A DNA stretch of 64,000 nucleotides from Cavia porcellus (GCF_034190915.1 NW_026947486.1:20734001-20798000); one strand, 5' to 3'. Counted from the first letter of the stretch, positions 1 to 11,778 are shown. Notes: generated from the letters alone by a model not told the origin. Numbers and translations: made by a program.

Positions 1-1045
1 TATGTTGCTTAAATTGTTATGTTCTGACCTGTGTTGTGTGTTATGTCCTCTTTTATCTCAAACTCCTTTTTTTATTATTTATTCATTTTTATTTTTTTAA
101 TTAAGGGAAAAATAAATAAAAACTAGCCAGATATATTATAGTAACCATTTTGATTTCCTATTAACTTGATTTGAAACCCTGTATTGTTCTCACTATCTTG
201 TTTTGACTGATTTTACTCTATTCTGTTTTGCTTGATAGTATCAAGTTTGAGTTTATAGGCAACTACTTTGAAGACAATAAGATTCACTATGATACCCATT
301 CTGGTTTGACTATTATCTTCTTTTGAAGTCCTGTAATGTCTCAAATGTTTCAGTTTTATTGGTTTTGTTCTGTACTGTTTTGTTCAATTTTATTATAACT
401 GATGATATAGGCAATTCTTTTTTTTTTTTTTGTCTTTTTTTTTTTCCTTTTTATTGGTACCGGGGATCGAACTCACGACTGCCTGCTTGCAAGGCAGGCG
501 CTTATGTCACTGAGCTAAATCTCCAGCCCTGGCAATTCTTTTTAAGGTAGCAAGAAGCATTATAGCAACCATTGTTGACCACCTTGTATTTTGTTTTTAC
601 ATCATGTACTATGTCCATCCTTTTGATTTGACTGATTCTGTCTTGTTTTGTCACATTTGGTTTTATTATCTTCAAAAAAAAAAGTAATAAGAACTGTGGG
701 AGTAATAAAACCCAAAATGTGTAATTGTCATTGTACAAAAGAGAGGAAAAGAAAGTGCTCTAAAAGATATAATTGCATGTATATTTAAGTGTGTAAGATA
801 GATAAGCATATTACTAAGTTTTTGTTGGATCATTGAATAGAACAGTTTGCAGTCTTACTGTTCGACTGTCTACTTTATAAGCTTTAATTTTGTAACTTGA
901 ACAACTATTTCTAAGGTGACAATATGTAATCTATTAACTAGTGATTTCTTACTGTTTATTTTTTGAAATTTTGTATTACTTGTACACTTTTTCTGTTTTT
1001 TAATTTTTCTCTTTAAATAAAATTTAAAAAAATAAAATAATCTAA
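1..1045 (+). mobile_element. L1 3'UTR-like AT-rich modules (sense)
   Basis: T-rich sequence built of imperfect repeats of a 150-200 bp motif. The motif runs: a 'gcaactactttgaagacaa' type box, then 'attatagcaaccattgttga', then 'ttttgttttgattgg'. The block ends in a short ORF-less stretch and an A-rich tail with AATAAA-like words near 1012-1045. The same tail follows L1 ORF2 near 16.6 kb, which is why I call it L1 3'UTR. No coding sequence is seen. An ID SINE interrupts it at 421-530. Confidence 0.6.
421..530 (-). mobile_element. ID-like tRNA-derived SINE (antisense)
   Basis: Reverse-oriented ID element: a poly-T start (A tail on the minus strand), then 'accggggatcgaactcacga' (B box complement) and 'tgagctaaatctccagcccc' (A box side). 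It is flanked by an 11 bp near-perfect direct repeat, ggcaattcttt at 410-420 and ggcaattcttt/ttt at 531-541, which is the target-site duplication. The pol III promoter boxes are those of the SINE, not of a tRNA gene. Confidence 0.9.
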
Positions 1046-1193
1046 TATAGTTCAGGGTAGTTCAGGAAAACTCCTGCCAAAGAGAGATGGAAATGTGCCT
1101 TTGTCTTAGAGCTGTAAATCTCCAAAGAGAAATTTTCAGGATAGTGATAGAGGGAACTCAGAGAAGGAAGTGGCAGAAAGGGGTTAGAATGTG
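1046..1193. other. Unassigned short stretch
   Basis: I see no ORF, repeat family or motif that I recognise between the L1 tail and the LTR fragment. Confidence 0.4.
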
Positions 1194-1765
1194 TCTTAGT
1201 CTGCTAGTGGTGCCATAACAGTACCACAGACTGGGGGACTAAAGCAAAGAAATTTATTTTCTCACAGTTTTAGAGACTGGAAGTCCAAGACCAAGGTGCT
1301 AGTTGATTTCGATTCTGGTGAGGGCCCACTTCCTGGTTTGCAGATGGCTGCCTTCTCTTGTGTGCTCACATGGTCTCTTTATGAGTGTGTTGGTAGTAAT
1401 GTGTGTATGTATTTGTGTGGTGGGAAGAGAATGAAAGCTCTCTGGCATTGTTTTTTTTTTTTTTTTGCGTTTTTGAGTCAGTGTTTCACTATATAGTTCA
1501 AGCTGCCCTTGGGCTCACTTTATAACCCAGGCTGGTCTCAAAGTTGCAATGATCCTCCTGCCTCAGCCTCCCAAGTGCTGGGATTACAGCAATGTTCTAC
1601 CACGCCCAATTTGGTGTCCTTTTTTAAAAGGACACTAAGCCTTCAGATCAGATCCTCCCCGTGATGACCACATTTAGTCTCAATTACCTCATTGTAGGCC
1701 CTATCTCTAGTGACCTTTGAGAGCTACGGTTTTGATATAAATTTGAGGGATACAAAATTCAGTAC
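1194..1765 (-). mobile_element. Old MaLR/MLT1-like LTR (antisense), split by a SINE
   Basis: The left part (1194-1445) carries the hallmarks 'accacagactgggggactaa', 'aaatttattttctcacagtt' and 'ggctgccttctcttgtgtgc'. The right part (1610-1765) carries 'aaggacactaagccttcaga' and 'gacacatttagtctcaattacc'-like text, the other half of the same old LTR class as I recall it. The two halves are separated by a B1-like SINE. No coding content. Confidence 0.65.
1449..1609 (-). mobile_element. B1-like 7SL-derived SINE (antisense)
   Basis: Poly-T, then 'tcactatatagttcaagctg', 'ataacccaggctggtctcaa', 'cctcagcctcccaagtgctg' and 'ggattacagcaatgttctac'. This is the reverse complement of the Alu/B1 pol III body. 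It is inserted in the MLT1-like LTR. Confidence 0.85.
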
Positions 1766-1863
1766 AGAATAGGGTGGATGCTCCAGGGAGTAGAACTTCC
1801 AGGGAAACAAAAGCTGCCCCAGTTGCATAATATGCTACAGGGAAGGCCTCTCCCTCTTCTCTC

Positions 1864-1948
1864 TTTTTTTTTTGAGATAGGGCTTCATTGTGTGTCCAAT
1901 TTGATCTTGAATGCACCATCTTCTGCTTCAATCTCCTGAGTGCTGGCC
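1864..1948 (-). mobile_element. Diverged B1-like SINE fragment (antisense)
   Basis: Poly-T followed by 'gagatagggcttcattgtgt' and 'tcaatctcctgagtgctgg'. It is a shortened 7SL-type SINE in reverse orientation. Confidence 0.6.
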
Positions 1949-1983
1949 TCTCCTATCTTGTTATTAGTCAGATAGAACTTGGT

Positions 1984-2154
1984 TAAGAAGAAAGGAAGAA
2001 AGGAAAGAAAGAAGGAAGGGAGGAAGGAAAGAAGGAAGGAGGAAAGAAGAAAACAAGGAAGGAAAGAAGGAAGGAAAGGAAAAAGGAAGAAAAGGAAGAA
2101 AGGAAGAAAGGAAGGAAAGAAGGAAGGTAGGAAGGAAGGAAAGAAAGAAAAAAT
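1984..2154. repeat. Polypurine microsatellite (GGAA/GAAA)n
   Basis: About 170 bp of almost pure purine on the plus strand with GGAA, GAAA and AGG units. Lys/Arg/Glu-rich (plus) and Phe/Ser/Leu/Pro-rich (minus) open frames here are by-products of the repeat. Confidence 0.95.
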
Positions 2155-2590
2155 AGGAGCTGGTAGGACTTTGGGATCCCAACCACAGTCACCTAGGGGA
2201 AGGACAGAATAAGAGGCGGTGCTTTCCCTTGGCCATGTAAGCAGTTATCAAAAATTTTGCTCTGGCCAGAAAAACTTCTGATACATGAGTACTGAAAACT
2301 TTATCCTAAGAGTTTAATGAAAAGCTAGATGACTATGTAATAACTAAATAGGCACAGAAATAGAATACTTACTTTTTTGTGCTCAAAGAAATATTCTGTC
2401 ATTTGATCCCAGAATTTTCCGACCAGCACAGACAACACAGAGAAACCCTACCACTAAAAAAGCATATGATATGGTGTGCATAAGTTATATGCAAATGCCA
2501 TTGCATTTTATATCAGGAACTTCAGCATCTGCAGATTTTGGTATTGGCCCGGAGTCAGAATGAACTCCTTATGGGTGCTGAGAGATAATT

Positions 2591-2598
2591 ATGCGTGT

Positions 2599-2629
<31 letters not shown>

Positions 2630-2630
2630 C
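2591..2630. repeat. (TG)n microsatellite
   Basis: A run of TG dinucleotides with one interruption (gtatg), directly abutting a B1 scrap. Confidence 0.95.
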
Positions 2631-2690
2631 TCCTGCCTTAGCCTCCTGAGTAGCTGGGACCACATATGTATGTCACTGCACTCAGTTCTT
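2630..2690 (-). mobile_element. B1-like SINE scrap (antisense)
   Basis: 'ctgccttagcctcctgagta' followed by 'gctgggaccacatatgtatg' matches the 5' monomer end of B1/Alu-type SINEs in reverse. Confidence 0.6.
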
Positions 2691-2984
2691 CCCATATTCT
2701 TTAAATCACCTCTATATTACTTATAATACCCAATAAAATGGAAAACTTGTTGTATCATTTAAATGATATAACAAGAAAATGTCTGTACATGTTTAGTACA
2801 GATGCAATTTTTCTGAATATTTTCAATCTGCAGTGGTTTGAGTTAGCAGATGTGAAACCTGCGGATAGAGAGGGCTGATTGTATACAGTATATAGAAGTG
2901 ACATGCTATGAAGGACAGAAAGATGGAAAGAGAAACAAATTCACTAATTCATATTCCACTGTAGTAAAATGCATTGTTTCAGAG

Positions 2985-3068
2985 TTCAGGGTATATTAGT
3001 AATAGAGCCCTTGCCTAACATGTGTGAGTTCTTGGGTTCGATGTTCAGAACTAGAAAAACAGAGACCC
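2985..3068 (+). mobile_element. Degenerate ID-like SINE (sense)
   Basis: 'agtaatagagcccttgccta' then 'acatgtgtgagttcttgggttcgat' type text and an A-rich end. This is the classic ID body (A box, anticodon stem remnant, B box) with a diverged first quarter. Confidence 0.6.
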
Positions 3069-3762
3069 AAAACCCCACAATTGTGGAAAGTAGGCTCAAT
3101 TCTGTTCAATGTAGCTGGTCTACCCTTGGGGGGTACTGCCTTCATGATTCTCTAGGCCTCTGCCTGCATTTTAAAAGGATAAATTCATCTTTGCTTCTCT
3201 AGTCAAAAGTAGGTGATAAAATGCAATCCCATACTTAGACCATTTAGAGAGTGCATTGTGTTGATTTCCCATTTTGGTGATGGGGAATTAGAAGTCATGC
3301 ATGTTTGTGAGAGACACAGAGCAATTGGTGATGGAATTTTCCTTCTTCCAAGTTTTTTTTCTGGCTTCCTGTTGTATTAGTTTAATGAATCCTATCATTT
3401 TAGGGCATATGTTGGCAATGGACTGGCCAGTTCACAATACTTTTCAGAGTGATGTCACTGACTGGGAAGAAATGTTACTTAGTATTTTGCAGTTTCTTCA
3501 ATGAGATCTATACTCCTGGAGAGCAAAGATAATAGCATATAAGCAGTATATTTTGTTTACTCAATGCTTATTTATTACCAAAAGAGTTTGAAGACGTTCA
3601 CATTACTAATGGAAATAATTGTAAAACTCAGGAGGAAAATTTGGGCAGAGAAGTCTCTGAGAAGTATCTTCAAAGTAATGTTGGCTAACTCTCTCTCTCT
3701 CCCTCTCCCTCCCTCCCTGCCTCTCCTCTGTTTTCTTCTTTACTTTTTTGATTTGGTGTTTT
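3069..3762. other. Unassigned, with a CT-rich simple repeat
   Basis: No gene or family that I recognise. A pyrimidine-rich simple repeat, (CT)n/(CCCT)n, lies at about 3692-3732. Short open frames here show no domain. Confidence 0.5.
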
Positions 3763-4205
3763 AATTACTTTTAGCATCGCTGAGTCAAAATACCCAACAC
3801 CAGAGTTAAAGGAGGAAAGGTTTACTTTGTCTCACAGTTTGTAGAAGTTTCAGTCCATAATGGGCTGGCTCCAAGGCAGAGTGGCTTGGCAGAGGGCATC
3901 ACAGAGGAGAACAATTCATGGCAGGCAGAAGGCAGAAGTCATCATGGAAGCAGGCTACAAGTGAAAAGTGATGACCCTCTTTCTTCCCCTTATATCTTAT
4001 CCAACTATTCATCTTTAGGGGCGATAGCACTCACATCCAGAGTGGTTCACCCTTATTACTATGCAGAACTATGCCAAATCAATTGGTGGACTAATTACCC
4101 TTGATCCCAGCATCACACACTCCAATTCCAGCCAACTCTGAAAAAGTTCACCTATGAGCACCCAATGCTTTTGGGGGGACATCTAGACACAAGTCCTAAC
4201 GTTTG
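3763..4205 (-). mobile_element. MaLR LTR (antisense)
   Basis: Starts near 'taattacttttagcatcgct', then 'aggaaaggtttactttgtct', 'cacagtttgtagaagtttca' and 'gggggacatctagacacaag', ending in 'gtcctaac'. The same block order recurs at 20.9, 27.8, 35.6, 37.5 and 39.3 kb. This is the rodent ORR1/MT-type MaLR layout on the minus strand. No internal region is attached. Confidence 0.75.
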
Positions 4206-4349
4206 TATTAAATTTTCCCATTTATTTTCTCCCCCCCCCCATCTATATGTTTTAAGGCAAATTGAGCCAGGTTTCTGAAACCTGAAACCAAAGAACATCC
4301 TCATAGGCACATCCTCCAATTTTCAAGGCAGTCCATTAGGAATGGACAA
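4206..4349. other. Unassigned, with a C run
   Basis: A short stretch containing a homopolymer of about ten C at 4231-4240. Nothing else recognised. Confidence 0.4.
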
Positions 4350-4462
4350 TTGTTACCCCCATTAACAGATGAATAATCTCAAGAAAGTGTTGATAATGTG
4401 CCTAAAATCACAAAAATATTGGAGTCAGGATTTTTATCAACACAGTCTGAATCCAGTGGCTA
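4350..4462 (+). mobile_element. MIR fragment (sense)
   Basis: 'attaacagatgaataatctc' followed by 'gtgcctaaaatcacaaaaat', 'gtcaggatttttatcaacac' and 'agtctgaatcc' follow the 3' half of the MIR consensus in order. Confidence 0.55.
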
Positions 4463-4559
4463 TACAGTCAACCATAATAATATATACTGGTATATGTGAA
4501 GTCAGATTTTCAAGCAGCTCTACTGATTTATACCCCACTGATCTACTATGTTATCTGTA

Positions 4560-4745
4560 ATGAAAATGATGATTATTATAATAACAATAACAGAAGTAAA
4601 TGTTATGGGCAACATTTTTAAACTTTTATAGTATGCCACTATTAGTTTAAATATTTTTTAAAAATCAACTCATTAAATTTTTACACAAACCTTATGGGGT
4701 ATTTATTACTGTTAACCACATTTTAGAAATGTCCATTTCTTTTTA
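4560..4745 (+). mobile_element. MIR-like fragment (sense)
   Basis: 'caactcattaaatttttaca' with 'cttatggggtatttattact' and 'ccacattttagaaatg' match the MIR core, diverged. Confidence 0.5.
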
Positions 4746-4769
4746 TATTTATAAATGGAGGAACAGATA

Positions 4770-5080
4770 ATTTATTTTTAAAAATTTGATTAAGGTCTAA
4801 TTCACTTAACATAAAATTTACTCATTTAAACTGCTCAATCTGGTGATTTTTAGTATGTCTATTATGTTGCACAGCCATTGCCATCATCTAATTTTAGAAC
4901 ATTTTCATCACCCCAAAGAGAAACCTTGTATCCATTAGCAGTCACTTTCCATTGCCTCTCCTCCCCAGGCCTTGGCAACCACTAATCTAATTTCTGTCTC
5001 TAAGCATTTACCTACTCTGGACATTTTGTGTAAATGGAATCATACAATATGTGACCTTTTATATTTTGCTTTTTTCAGAT
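4770..5080 (+). mobile_element. Ancient L1M 3' fragment (sense)
   Basis: 'gttgcacagccattgccatc', 'agaacattttcatcacccca', 'aagagaaaccttgtatccat' and 'gtaaatggaatcatacaata' match, in order, the 3' region of old mammalian L1M elements as I recall them. Non-coding. Confidence 0.75.
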
Positions 5081-5089
5081 GGAACAGAG

Positions 5090-5310
5090 GAAAAACAGCT
5101 ACCATTTATTGGTTGCTATGACTACCATGTCCTGAGCCCTGTTATCAGGAGCTTTGCATGCATTATCTTAAATCTTTCCAATAATCTTGTGGCAGAAGGA
5201 AAATATCATCTTCATTTTAATGAGGTGACTGACGCACAGAGCTGTCCAGTAACTTGCATATTGTGCAACAGCTCATACGTGGAGTTAAATGCAAACTCAG
5301 ATCTATCTGT
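5090..5310 (+). mobile_element. MIR (sense)
   Basis: 'ctaccatttattggttgcta', 'gagctttgcatgcattatct' and 'tcttcattttaatgaggtga' follow MIR in order, then a diverged tail. Confidence 0.6.
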
Positions 5311-7064
5311 GTTAAAACCCCATACCTTTGGCACTCTATCCTTTGACCTCAAGGCTTTATGGAAGTGGTCTAGTAATGTGGTACTGTGCCCAGGGCAGCA
5401 GAGTTTAGTTGGCCTACCTGTGGTGAGAAGTGTGGCCCCAAGCAACTTGGACTTGGTATCTGATAGTGGTTGAGGGTCTGGGATTCTGTTTCAAGCCTGA
5501 CCTTAGTACATTTATCTGTTGAAGTCCTGCTTGCCCTTGTCTCTCTGGAGTTCCCCAGAGGCCTCAGCTGCACATAGACTTGAGGAGCATATCTGGTGAG
5601 ATTTCTGTTTCTTCATTTGGCTTTCGGTTACACATTTGACCCTTACTTAAGCTTTTGGTTTCTCACACCAGAGAAACAAAGCAGTATTTAAACATGGAAT
5701 CATGCCAATATGTCAAGATTTTCATAAAGGAAAGGAAAACAATCATGTGAGTTCTTCAAACATTGCTTCAAAATCTGCAGCTTGGTTACATTTCTCTCTC
5801 GGGCTCCTTGGGTGGCATCAATTCCCCTTCTCTTGGGGAAGTTCCCTGGGGAGGACATGTCATATTTGATTCCATAAGAGGCGTGTCCAGTGGTCTAGCG
5901 TGCAAGGAACCATTTATGCTGTTGATCTTCACTGACACTTTCAACCAACAGCTCTTCAAGGTGTGACCTGCAAGATCTGGGAAAACTTACTTCAAAAAGA
6001 AAGCATTGTGCTTGAGTTATAAAGTTGAGGTCTGCACCATGTGGTAGTGATAATTACTCTTTGATAGGACTGGATAAATACATATAAAAGAGAAAATATA
6101 TGATTTCTAGAATGTTAGAGCTAGAAGTGACCCTCAAGAATGAGTATTCAGGTCTAGTTTTTTGAGAAAAATACATTTGCCAGTTCTAAGAAGAGAATAT
6201 GGCAGAGAAGGATTGCATGTGGTATCACAGGGTCCCAAGGAGACAGTCTGCAGGAATTACAATGCCTGGTGAAAACCTGTCCTCAGTGTTGAATTTCAGC
6301 AACATACAACATGCCAGGATGCCTTACTGATGATAACTGGTACTCACTTTATCAGCCTCTCTTGGTTCTTGGTGCCGTTATGTGAGTCACTGCTTCTCTT
6401 GGGTGAAAATATGTACTGTGAAGGTTGGACCTTAGTCATTACCAAGAATAGTGATGTTGACAGTGATGATATTGATAACAACAATATCACCTCAGAAAAC
6501 CCAGACAGTGGTGGGAAAGACTTGTGCTTCATTGATTTGCAAGGATGCTTTGAGACACTAGACTCCCAGCTCCATTGTTCCTCAAAGCCACCTATCTGAT
6601 GTTCCCCCTTCTTCCTCTGAAGGACTATAAAGGCAGTCAAACAGGGGAAGAGAAGAGAGTGAAGTAGCACAGAGCTGAACCAAAATACTCAGTATGACAA
6701 TCATCTCTCTCCATGGACCAGCTGAAGAGCTTTTTTATTTATATAATAGAATAAAAAGCAGGTGTTCGTACTAACACTATGGATCATGAAGAATTAAGAA
6801 ATGCTTTCTTTACTTTGCATAAGATGCAAAGAAGTGAATGCTTCTAGAAATAATGCTTTCCAAAATGGTTTGTTTCAATGATTTGGAAAATGTTGATCTA
6901 AATAGCTCATTTCTTCACATCATTGAACTGATTTGCTGTTACTGCAGCTAGAGGCCTCTGAGAGTCGCTGTTGAGTTCTCAGAGGAACTGAGCAGCTGGC
7001 AGAAAAGAGAAGGTCTGGAGGGAAAGGGGTCTCATCAATACTGGGGGCAGTATGCTTCAGGCTC
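5311..7064. other. Unassigned, probably unique sequence
   Basis: I see no recognisable repeat or gene. The longest open frames (about 90-140 codons, overlapping on both strands) have no domain, no splice context and no codon bias that I can defend, so I do not call them. Confidence 0.5.
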
Positions 7065-7465
7065 CTCTTTTTAAAATTTTTTATTTGAAATAATTTTAGA
7101 CTTATACAAAGACTGTGAAAATAGTACAGTGACTGTATATCTTTCACCCAGCTTCCCTTTATCTTATATAACTACAGAACATTTATACAACATAAGGCAG
7201 TAATCTTGACAACAATAGTATTAACCAAACTACAAAATTTATTTAGATTTCAGGACTATGCATTGCATTTGTCATTGTAAATCATGTCATGTCTCCTTAG
7301 TCTCCTGTGTCTATGACAGTTCTTTGGTCTTTAGCTTGTTCCTCATGATCTTGACACTTGTGAAGAATAGTGGCCAGGTCATTTGGTAGAATATTCTTCA
7401 ATTTGGGTTTGCCTGATGATTTGTTATGATTAGAATCCAACAGAAAATTCCTATGATTAGATTAA
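7065..7465 (+). mobile_element. Ancient L1M-type fragment (sense)
   Basis: 'gaaataattttagacttata', 'aaaatagtacagtgactgta', 'tttcacccagcttcccttta', 'tgatcttgacacttgtgaag' and 'caatttgggtttgcctgatg' follow an old L1M 3' consensus as recalled. Confidence 0.65.
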
Positions 7466-8370
7466 CATACACTGAAATTAAAGGGCCAAATTTAAGACAG
7501 GGAGAAGTTATTTTTATTTGGCCTCATAGTCCTACCTTAATGTTTCTGTTCCTCTCTCCAGTCCGCTACTCTCTACCTCTAGTAGCCAGACTTTATAAGC
7601 ACTTGCTCTATGTATAGACCAATGATAGGGGCTTGAGGCACTGCAGGAGGAAGGTCACTTTACCCCTCCCTTCTTCCTTCCCAACAAGTGTTCTCAAATC
7701 TAGGAAGGGATATGTCCCACATTAAATTACAAGGAAACCACATGGTGCTCTTTTTGAAAAGGTTTGAACAGAGCCCTTGGAAAAAAATGTTGTGAGTAAT
7801 ATGGGTGAAAGCTAAACTAGAGTAGGGATGAGAGAACAGGAAATGAGACTGTGGTGACAAACTTTTTCAAGATATATCATCGAAAGAGAAGATAGCTGCC
7901 TAGGGGCGACAGCAAAGATGAATGTCTCTGAATTGGTTGGATAAAAGCAGATACCCTGAGATGAAAGAGAAAGATAAAGTCTGATTTAGTAGGGTTAATG
8001 AAAAGAAAATTCATCTGAACTAAAAAACAGAGTTTAATGGGTACGTGAGGGGAAACTCACTCCTTGATCACAGTACCTCCCTCCCCCAATCAGGCCCAGG
8101 GTACGTGACTTATTGGGAGCAAATCAGACTGAGGGAGGAAACCAGCCCTTCAGTGATGGCCTGGCTGATTGAATATACTCATAATCTCTTTATCCTTCCC
8201 ACTAGGTCAGTGAAGTGGGAATCAGCCAACCCAGGGATTCAGAGAAGCTGGAAGTAGAAAGGGACAGAACAAATTGCCATGTGCCCATGTGTCCACCTAA
8301 ATAACAATTGTGTTGCAATGCCAGTGACCAGTGGGATGCACCTACATCTTATAAAAAATTAGTGTGCCAG
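7466..8370. other. Unassigned
   Basis: No gene or repeat family recognised. Composition is mixed and there is no long open frame. Confidence 0.45.
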
Positions 8371-10340
8371 GGCAGTGGGCTGTGGAACTGTGGAGAGAGA
8401 GAAGGTTTGCCTGACACTGAAAAAAAAATTTCACCTATTGCCCCCATACACAACAGGAATGCTATATGATGAACATTCAGCATCCTACCCATGATTCCTG
8501 GTATGTTCTCATTGGAGGCTCTCAGAGCTTCCTAACTGGAGACTGCTGAGGAGGGCAGGGAAACCAGTTCTGTAACACATACTCAGAGCAGAGTCCACTA
8601 GGAGAGATCTGTGAGAGGAGAGTCACTGATGTCCAGGTCAGAGGCTGACTTGACAGAGCCAGGACAGAGTGGGTGTTCTCCTACTGTTTCTTGGAAATTT
8701 GACAGGGCTGAGATGGTGTGAGGTATCAATCACTGCCCCACACTGGCAAAGGTGGACTCTTGAGTTAGCCTGGGAATGGCACTAAGTTCTGCAGGTGTGG
8801 CTGGGACAGGTATCTGCAGGCACAGAGATGAAGAACAGTACCTCATTGATGGCTTTTTTGCCAGTATATTAGGCTAGGAAAGCCTGTGGAGGAAAGACAC
8901 AGATATGACTTCAATATTTACCTCCTAAATCAATTAGGGCAATTGTATACATGGAGACCTGCAAGAGGACATGTTCAGAGCACATCTTACAACCAGGACA
9001 TGTGTTTGGAGGAAGCACAAGCCCTCAAGCTTTGGGAAAGCCATTGTCTGAACCACAGTGAAATTCTGCTTGGCTGCTTGAAATCAGACTGTGGCACCAA
9101 CACAGAGGAAGCTGTGCAGAAGATCTGGGTGAATGCTATAACATGTGTGTGAAGTGACAAGATTCAGCCTAATTAAATTGAATAGGCTGAAGTGGTATAC
9201 TATACCTCTAGAATAATAAAGCCAAGAACACATCATTGGAAAACCGAATCTAACTAAAGAGTTCCTCATCAACAATAAACTCTCTTCACTATATTTGACC
9301 TATATTTGGCATGAAAAAAGGGACATGAATAAACAATGCAACAAAATGCTCCCCAAGACTCAATTCTCCCAAAGCAGACCCAAGCTTTGCCTATGGAGAG
9401 GAAAGCAGACACCAGACAGTCAAGCTATAAGAAATAAAGAAGAAGTAAAGAAACTCAGTGAGCTCAAAGAAGACATAACCCAAAAGATAGTGGAACTGTT
9501 GTACAAACTAACCAATGCAGTTATGGGAGAAACATAAAAAGTTGGAAGAGCTGAACAAAGGATTCAAAACATGAACAACAAATTTACCAAAAGGGTAGCT
9601 CAATAAAAATGTGCCACACAGATATCCCAGAGATAAAGAATTCTATAGAATTTATAAACAGAAAAAATGATCAAGGTGAAGATGGTATCAGAAATCAAAG
9701 ACAAAAAAATACATGGTAAATTACTTAGAGAAATCTTAAAAAAAGATAAGGGAGCAAGAAAAATTCATTCAACAGCTACTAGATGATGCTAAGAAAACTA
9801 TCTTAAGGGCAACTGGGAGAGAAATTGGAAGTCAGGATACATGGAATAAAAAAATCTGTTTAGAGAGTCACAGTAGAAAAATGTCCAAATATGAGGAAAA
9901 GATTCAATATGCAAGTAATCAAGGACTACAGAGCATCAAGTAACTACAGTGAAAAAAATGGCTCCTCATGACACATTATAGTCAAAATCCCAGATGCTCA
10001 ACAAAAACATGGGACTTTAAAAGTCATGAGAGAAAACCAATAAATGACTTATGAAGGTAAACTCATGAGGATTACAGCACACTTCCTGACACAAACATTA
10101 AAGACCAAGAGAGCACAGAGTGAAGTGTGTCAAGACTCCCCAAACAAACAAACAAACAAACAGCCCCAAAACTTCCAAAAGATCCATCATGGCAGAGGAG
10201 GAGTCATGTCTGAGACACTCAGTGAAGATGAACAAAAAACACAGGTATTTGGAAGGAGGGGAGAAACATACATTCGGATACAAAAAATCAATTTGAAAGG
10301 AGAGGCTTGTAGATCAAACAAAACAGATGTATAGGAGTTA
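8371..10340 (+). mobile_element. 5' part of an L1 (5'UTR and ORF1 region, sense)
   Basis: The first ~900 bp is moderately GC-rich with L1 5'UTR character ('gagagatctgtgagaggaga', 'gacagagccaggacagagtg'). An ORF1-like coding region with several stops follows, ending near an (AAAC)n run at 10141-10163. ORF2 does not follow directly: Tigger elements and other sequence intervene before L1 resumes at 12.8 kb. Confidence 0.6.
9420..10135 (+). pseudogene. L1 ORF1 remnant
   Basis: L1 ORF1 encodes the RNA-binding chaperone of the L1 RNP. Here the coiled-coil N-terminal part is visible (residues such as KEEVKKLSELKEDITQKIVE, up to 9534) and the C-terminal domain is visible from 9970 to 10130 (IVKIPDAQQK..., then MTYEGKLMRITAHFLTQTLK). 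The frame is broken by stops near 9535 and 10040 and by small shifts. It is dead. The same two segments line up with the better preserved ORF1 at 44760-45853. Confidence 0.65.
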
Positions 10341-11570
10341 AATGGAGGGAAGCAGTCTGACAGAGCCAGCCTACAGGTTTCTGCCTTTGCCCACCATGGT
10401 AACAGCTATTTTGAGAGCTTTCCATGTAGCTCCAGGGATCCAAGGACTGCAGCAGAGTTTAGGCTCACAGAATAGATTTGTGGTGTACAGGCTCCCTCTT
10501 CCTATTCCTTCCCTTTACAAACGTTGAGGAGGCTGCAGTCTGGAAGAATTTTCACTGGCACATACCAAGTGCAAGAGGTCAGGGGTGGAAAAGGCTTCCT
10601 CTCCAACTGCCCAATCTCAGATTCAGAGGATGAACAAGCAAATGTTACCCTGTCAGGAGTCATCAGTATTGGACCCCAGATACACCTGAGTCACCACAAA
10701 GAGCCTGAAGTTTATCCCTTGCTAAGTGGGATATTAATTCAGCACACAGAGCTAATGCTAGCCTGGTTTGAGTTCATACCTGGCACCTTGGGGTTGCTTG
10801 AATTTGCTGCTCTGCACCAATTCTAGACCTGCCAGAGACTCTGACATCTAGCTCCAGTCCACAGGCAGTCTGGAGTTCTAATTCTACCTTTGTGTCCACT
10901 TGGTACACTTGGGCTGTGGGAGCGCCCCTTTAGCAGCAGTCACACTGCCCCACTTAGGGTGCATCAGTCTCCACTCTGCATTTTGCCAGAGTTCTGGGTA
11001 TAGTCACTGCCTGGTTAGCAGCGAGGTTTAAAAGGCTTGCCTGTTTTTCCCAGTGCTCTGAGAGATGCCACCTAGCTCTATATGCCTTCACTGAGCCTGC
11101 CAGAATCTCTTCACATCAGTCCTGGGAGCACCTGGGTCTCCACAGGGAGACCCAAGCCAACATGAGCCTCCACCTGCTGTCTAGAGCTGGTCCCACAGAT
11201 ACCAGAATATACATCAGACATCCAGTGCTGGCCTCCAGCCAGTAGGAACTCACATCAGAAGCCTCAGAATGCAATGCTCCAAACCTTTCTTGAGCTGTTG
11301 TCCCAGTTTAAACAGTAGCCATAAACAGAAGTTTACAGGCAGGGAACTCAGAAAAGTGAGAAATCTCCACACAAACCCATAGACTATAAAGAGGGGCAAG
11401 AGGAATGTGCCTTGTAAGATTAAAAACTTCAGGCTCTGGAAGAAAACTCTCTTATGGTAATTAATAGGAATTGTCTTCTTTCTCTTTTTCTATTTTTGTT
11501 TCTTCTCCCTTCATTTAATCCATTTTTTTTTCTTTTCTCCTCTGTTGGTATTTGTTATTGGTATTACAGT
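10341..11570. other. GC-richer unassigned block
   Basis: More GC-rich than its neighbours, with words such as 'ctgacagagccagcctacag' and 'cagtgctctgagagatgcca'. It may be L1 5'UTR-derived sequence in another arrangement, but I cannot align it confidently. Open frames are short and overlap on both strands. Confidence 0.35.
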
Positions 11571-11778
11571 GGTACCTCAGTTCATGAGCTTACTTTGTTC
11601 TATGGTTTTGGAAAAGGTGGCCATGTCTGTGTTTGTGTGAGAAAGATGACCACAGTCGTGTTTATCATATGATGCAGAGTTTGCAAAAAAAAAAAAACAC
11701 AATTTTTTTCCAAATGCTTCTATTTACAAACCAAGTTGTTTGCAAACAAGCATTTATGAACCAAAGTTCTACTGTATT
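11571..11778. mobile_element. Short Tigger-type MITE
   Basis: Ends are inverted: the left end is 'cagtggtacctcagttcatg', and the right end read in reverse is 'cagtagaactttggttcata'. TA dinucleotides flank both ends ('atta|cag...ctg|tatt'). About 208 bp, no coding capacity. Fits a non-autonomous TcMar-Tigger element. Confidence 0.65.

Larger units (their letters stand above)
2465..2885. mobile_element. Ancient Tigger-like DNA transposon fossil
   Basis: It contains 'aacttcagcatctgcagatt', 'taaatcacctctatattact', 'gtctgtacatgtttagtaca' and near its end 'aaacctgcggatagagaggg'. These match, in order, a non-coding TcMar-Tigger-class consensus as I recall it. A TG microsatellite and a SINE scrap interrupt it at about 2591-2690. 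No transposase frame survives. Confidence 0.55.

Noticed and set aside
1964..2212. Long Phe/Ser/Leu-rich and Lys/Arg/Glu-rich open frames on both strands
   Set aside because: They are translations of a (GGAA/GAAA)n microsatellite. There is no gene structure.
5051..5473. 140-codon plus-strand open frame
   Set aside because: It starts in an L1M fragment and runs through a MIR. There is no domain, and shadow frames lie on the other strand.
6330..6670. Overlapping 89- and 108-codon frames on opposite strands
   Set aside because: No domain, no splice-site or promoter support that I can defend, and mutual overlap.
10341..11570. Candidate host exon cluster because of higher GC
   Set aside because: No splice-bounded open frames. 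The block sits between L1 and Tigger sequence and has L1 5'UTR-like words.
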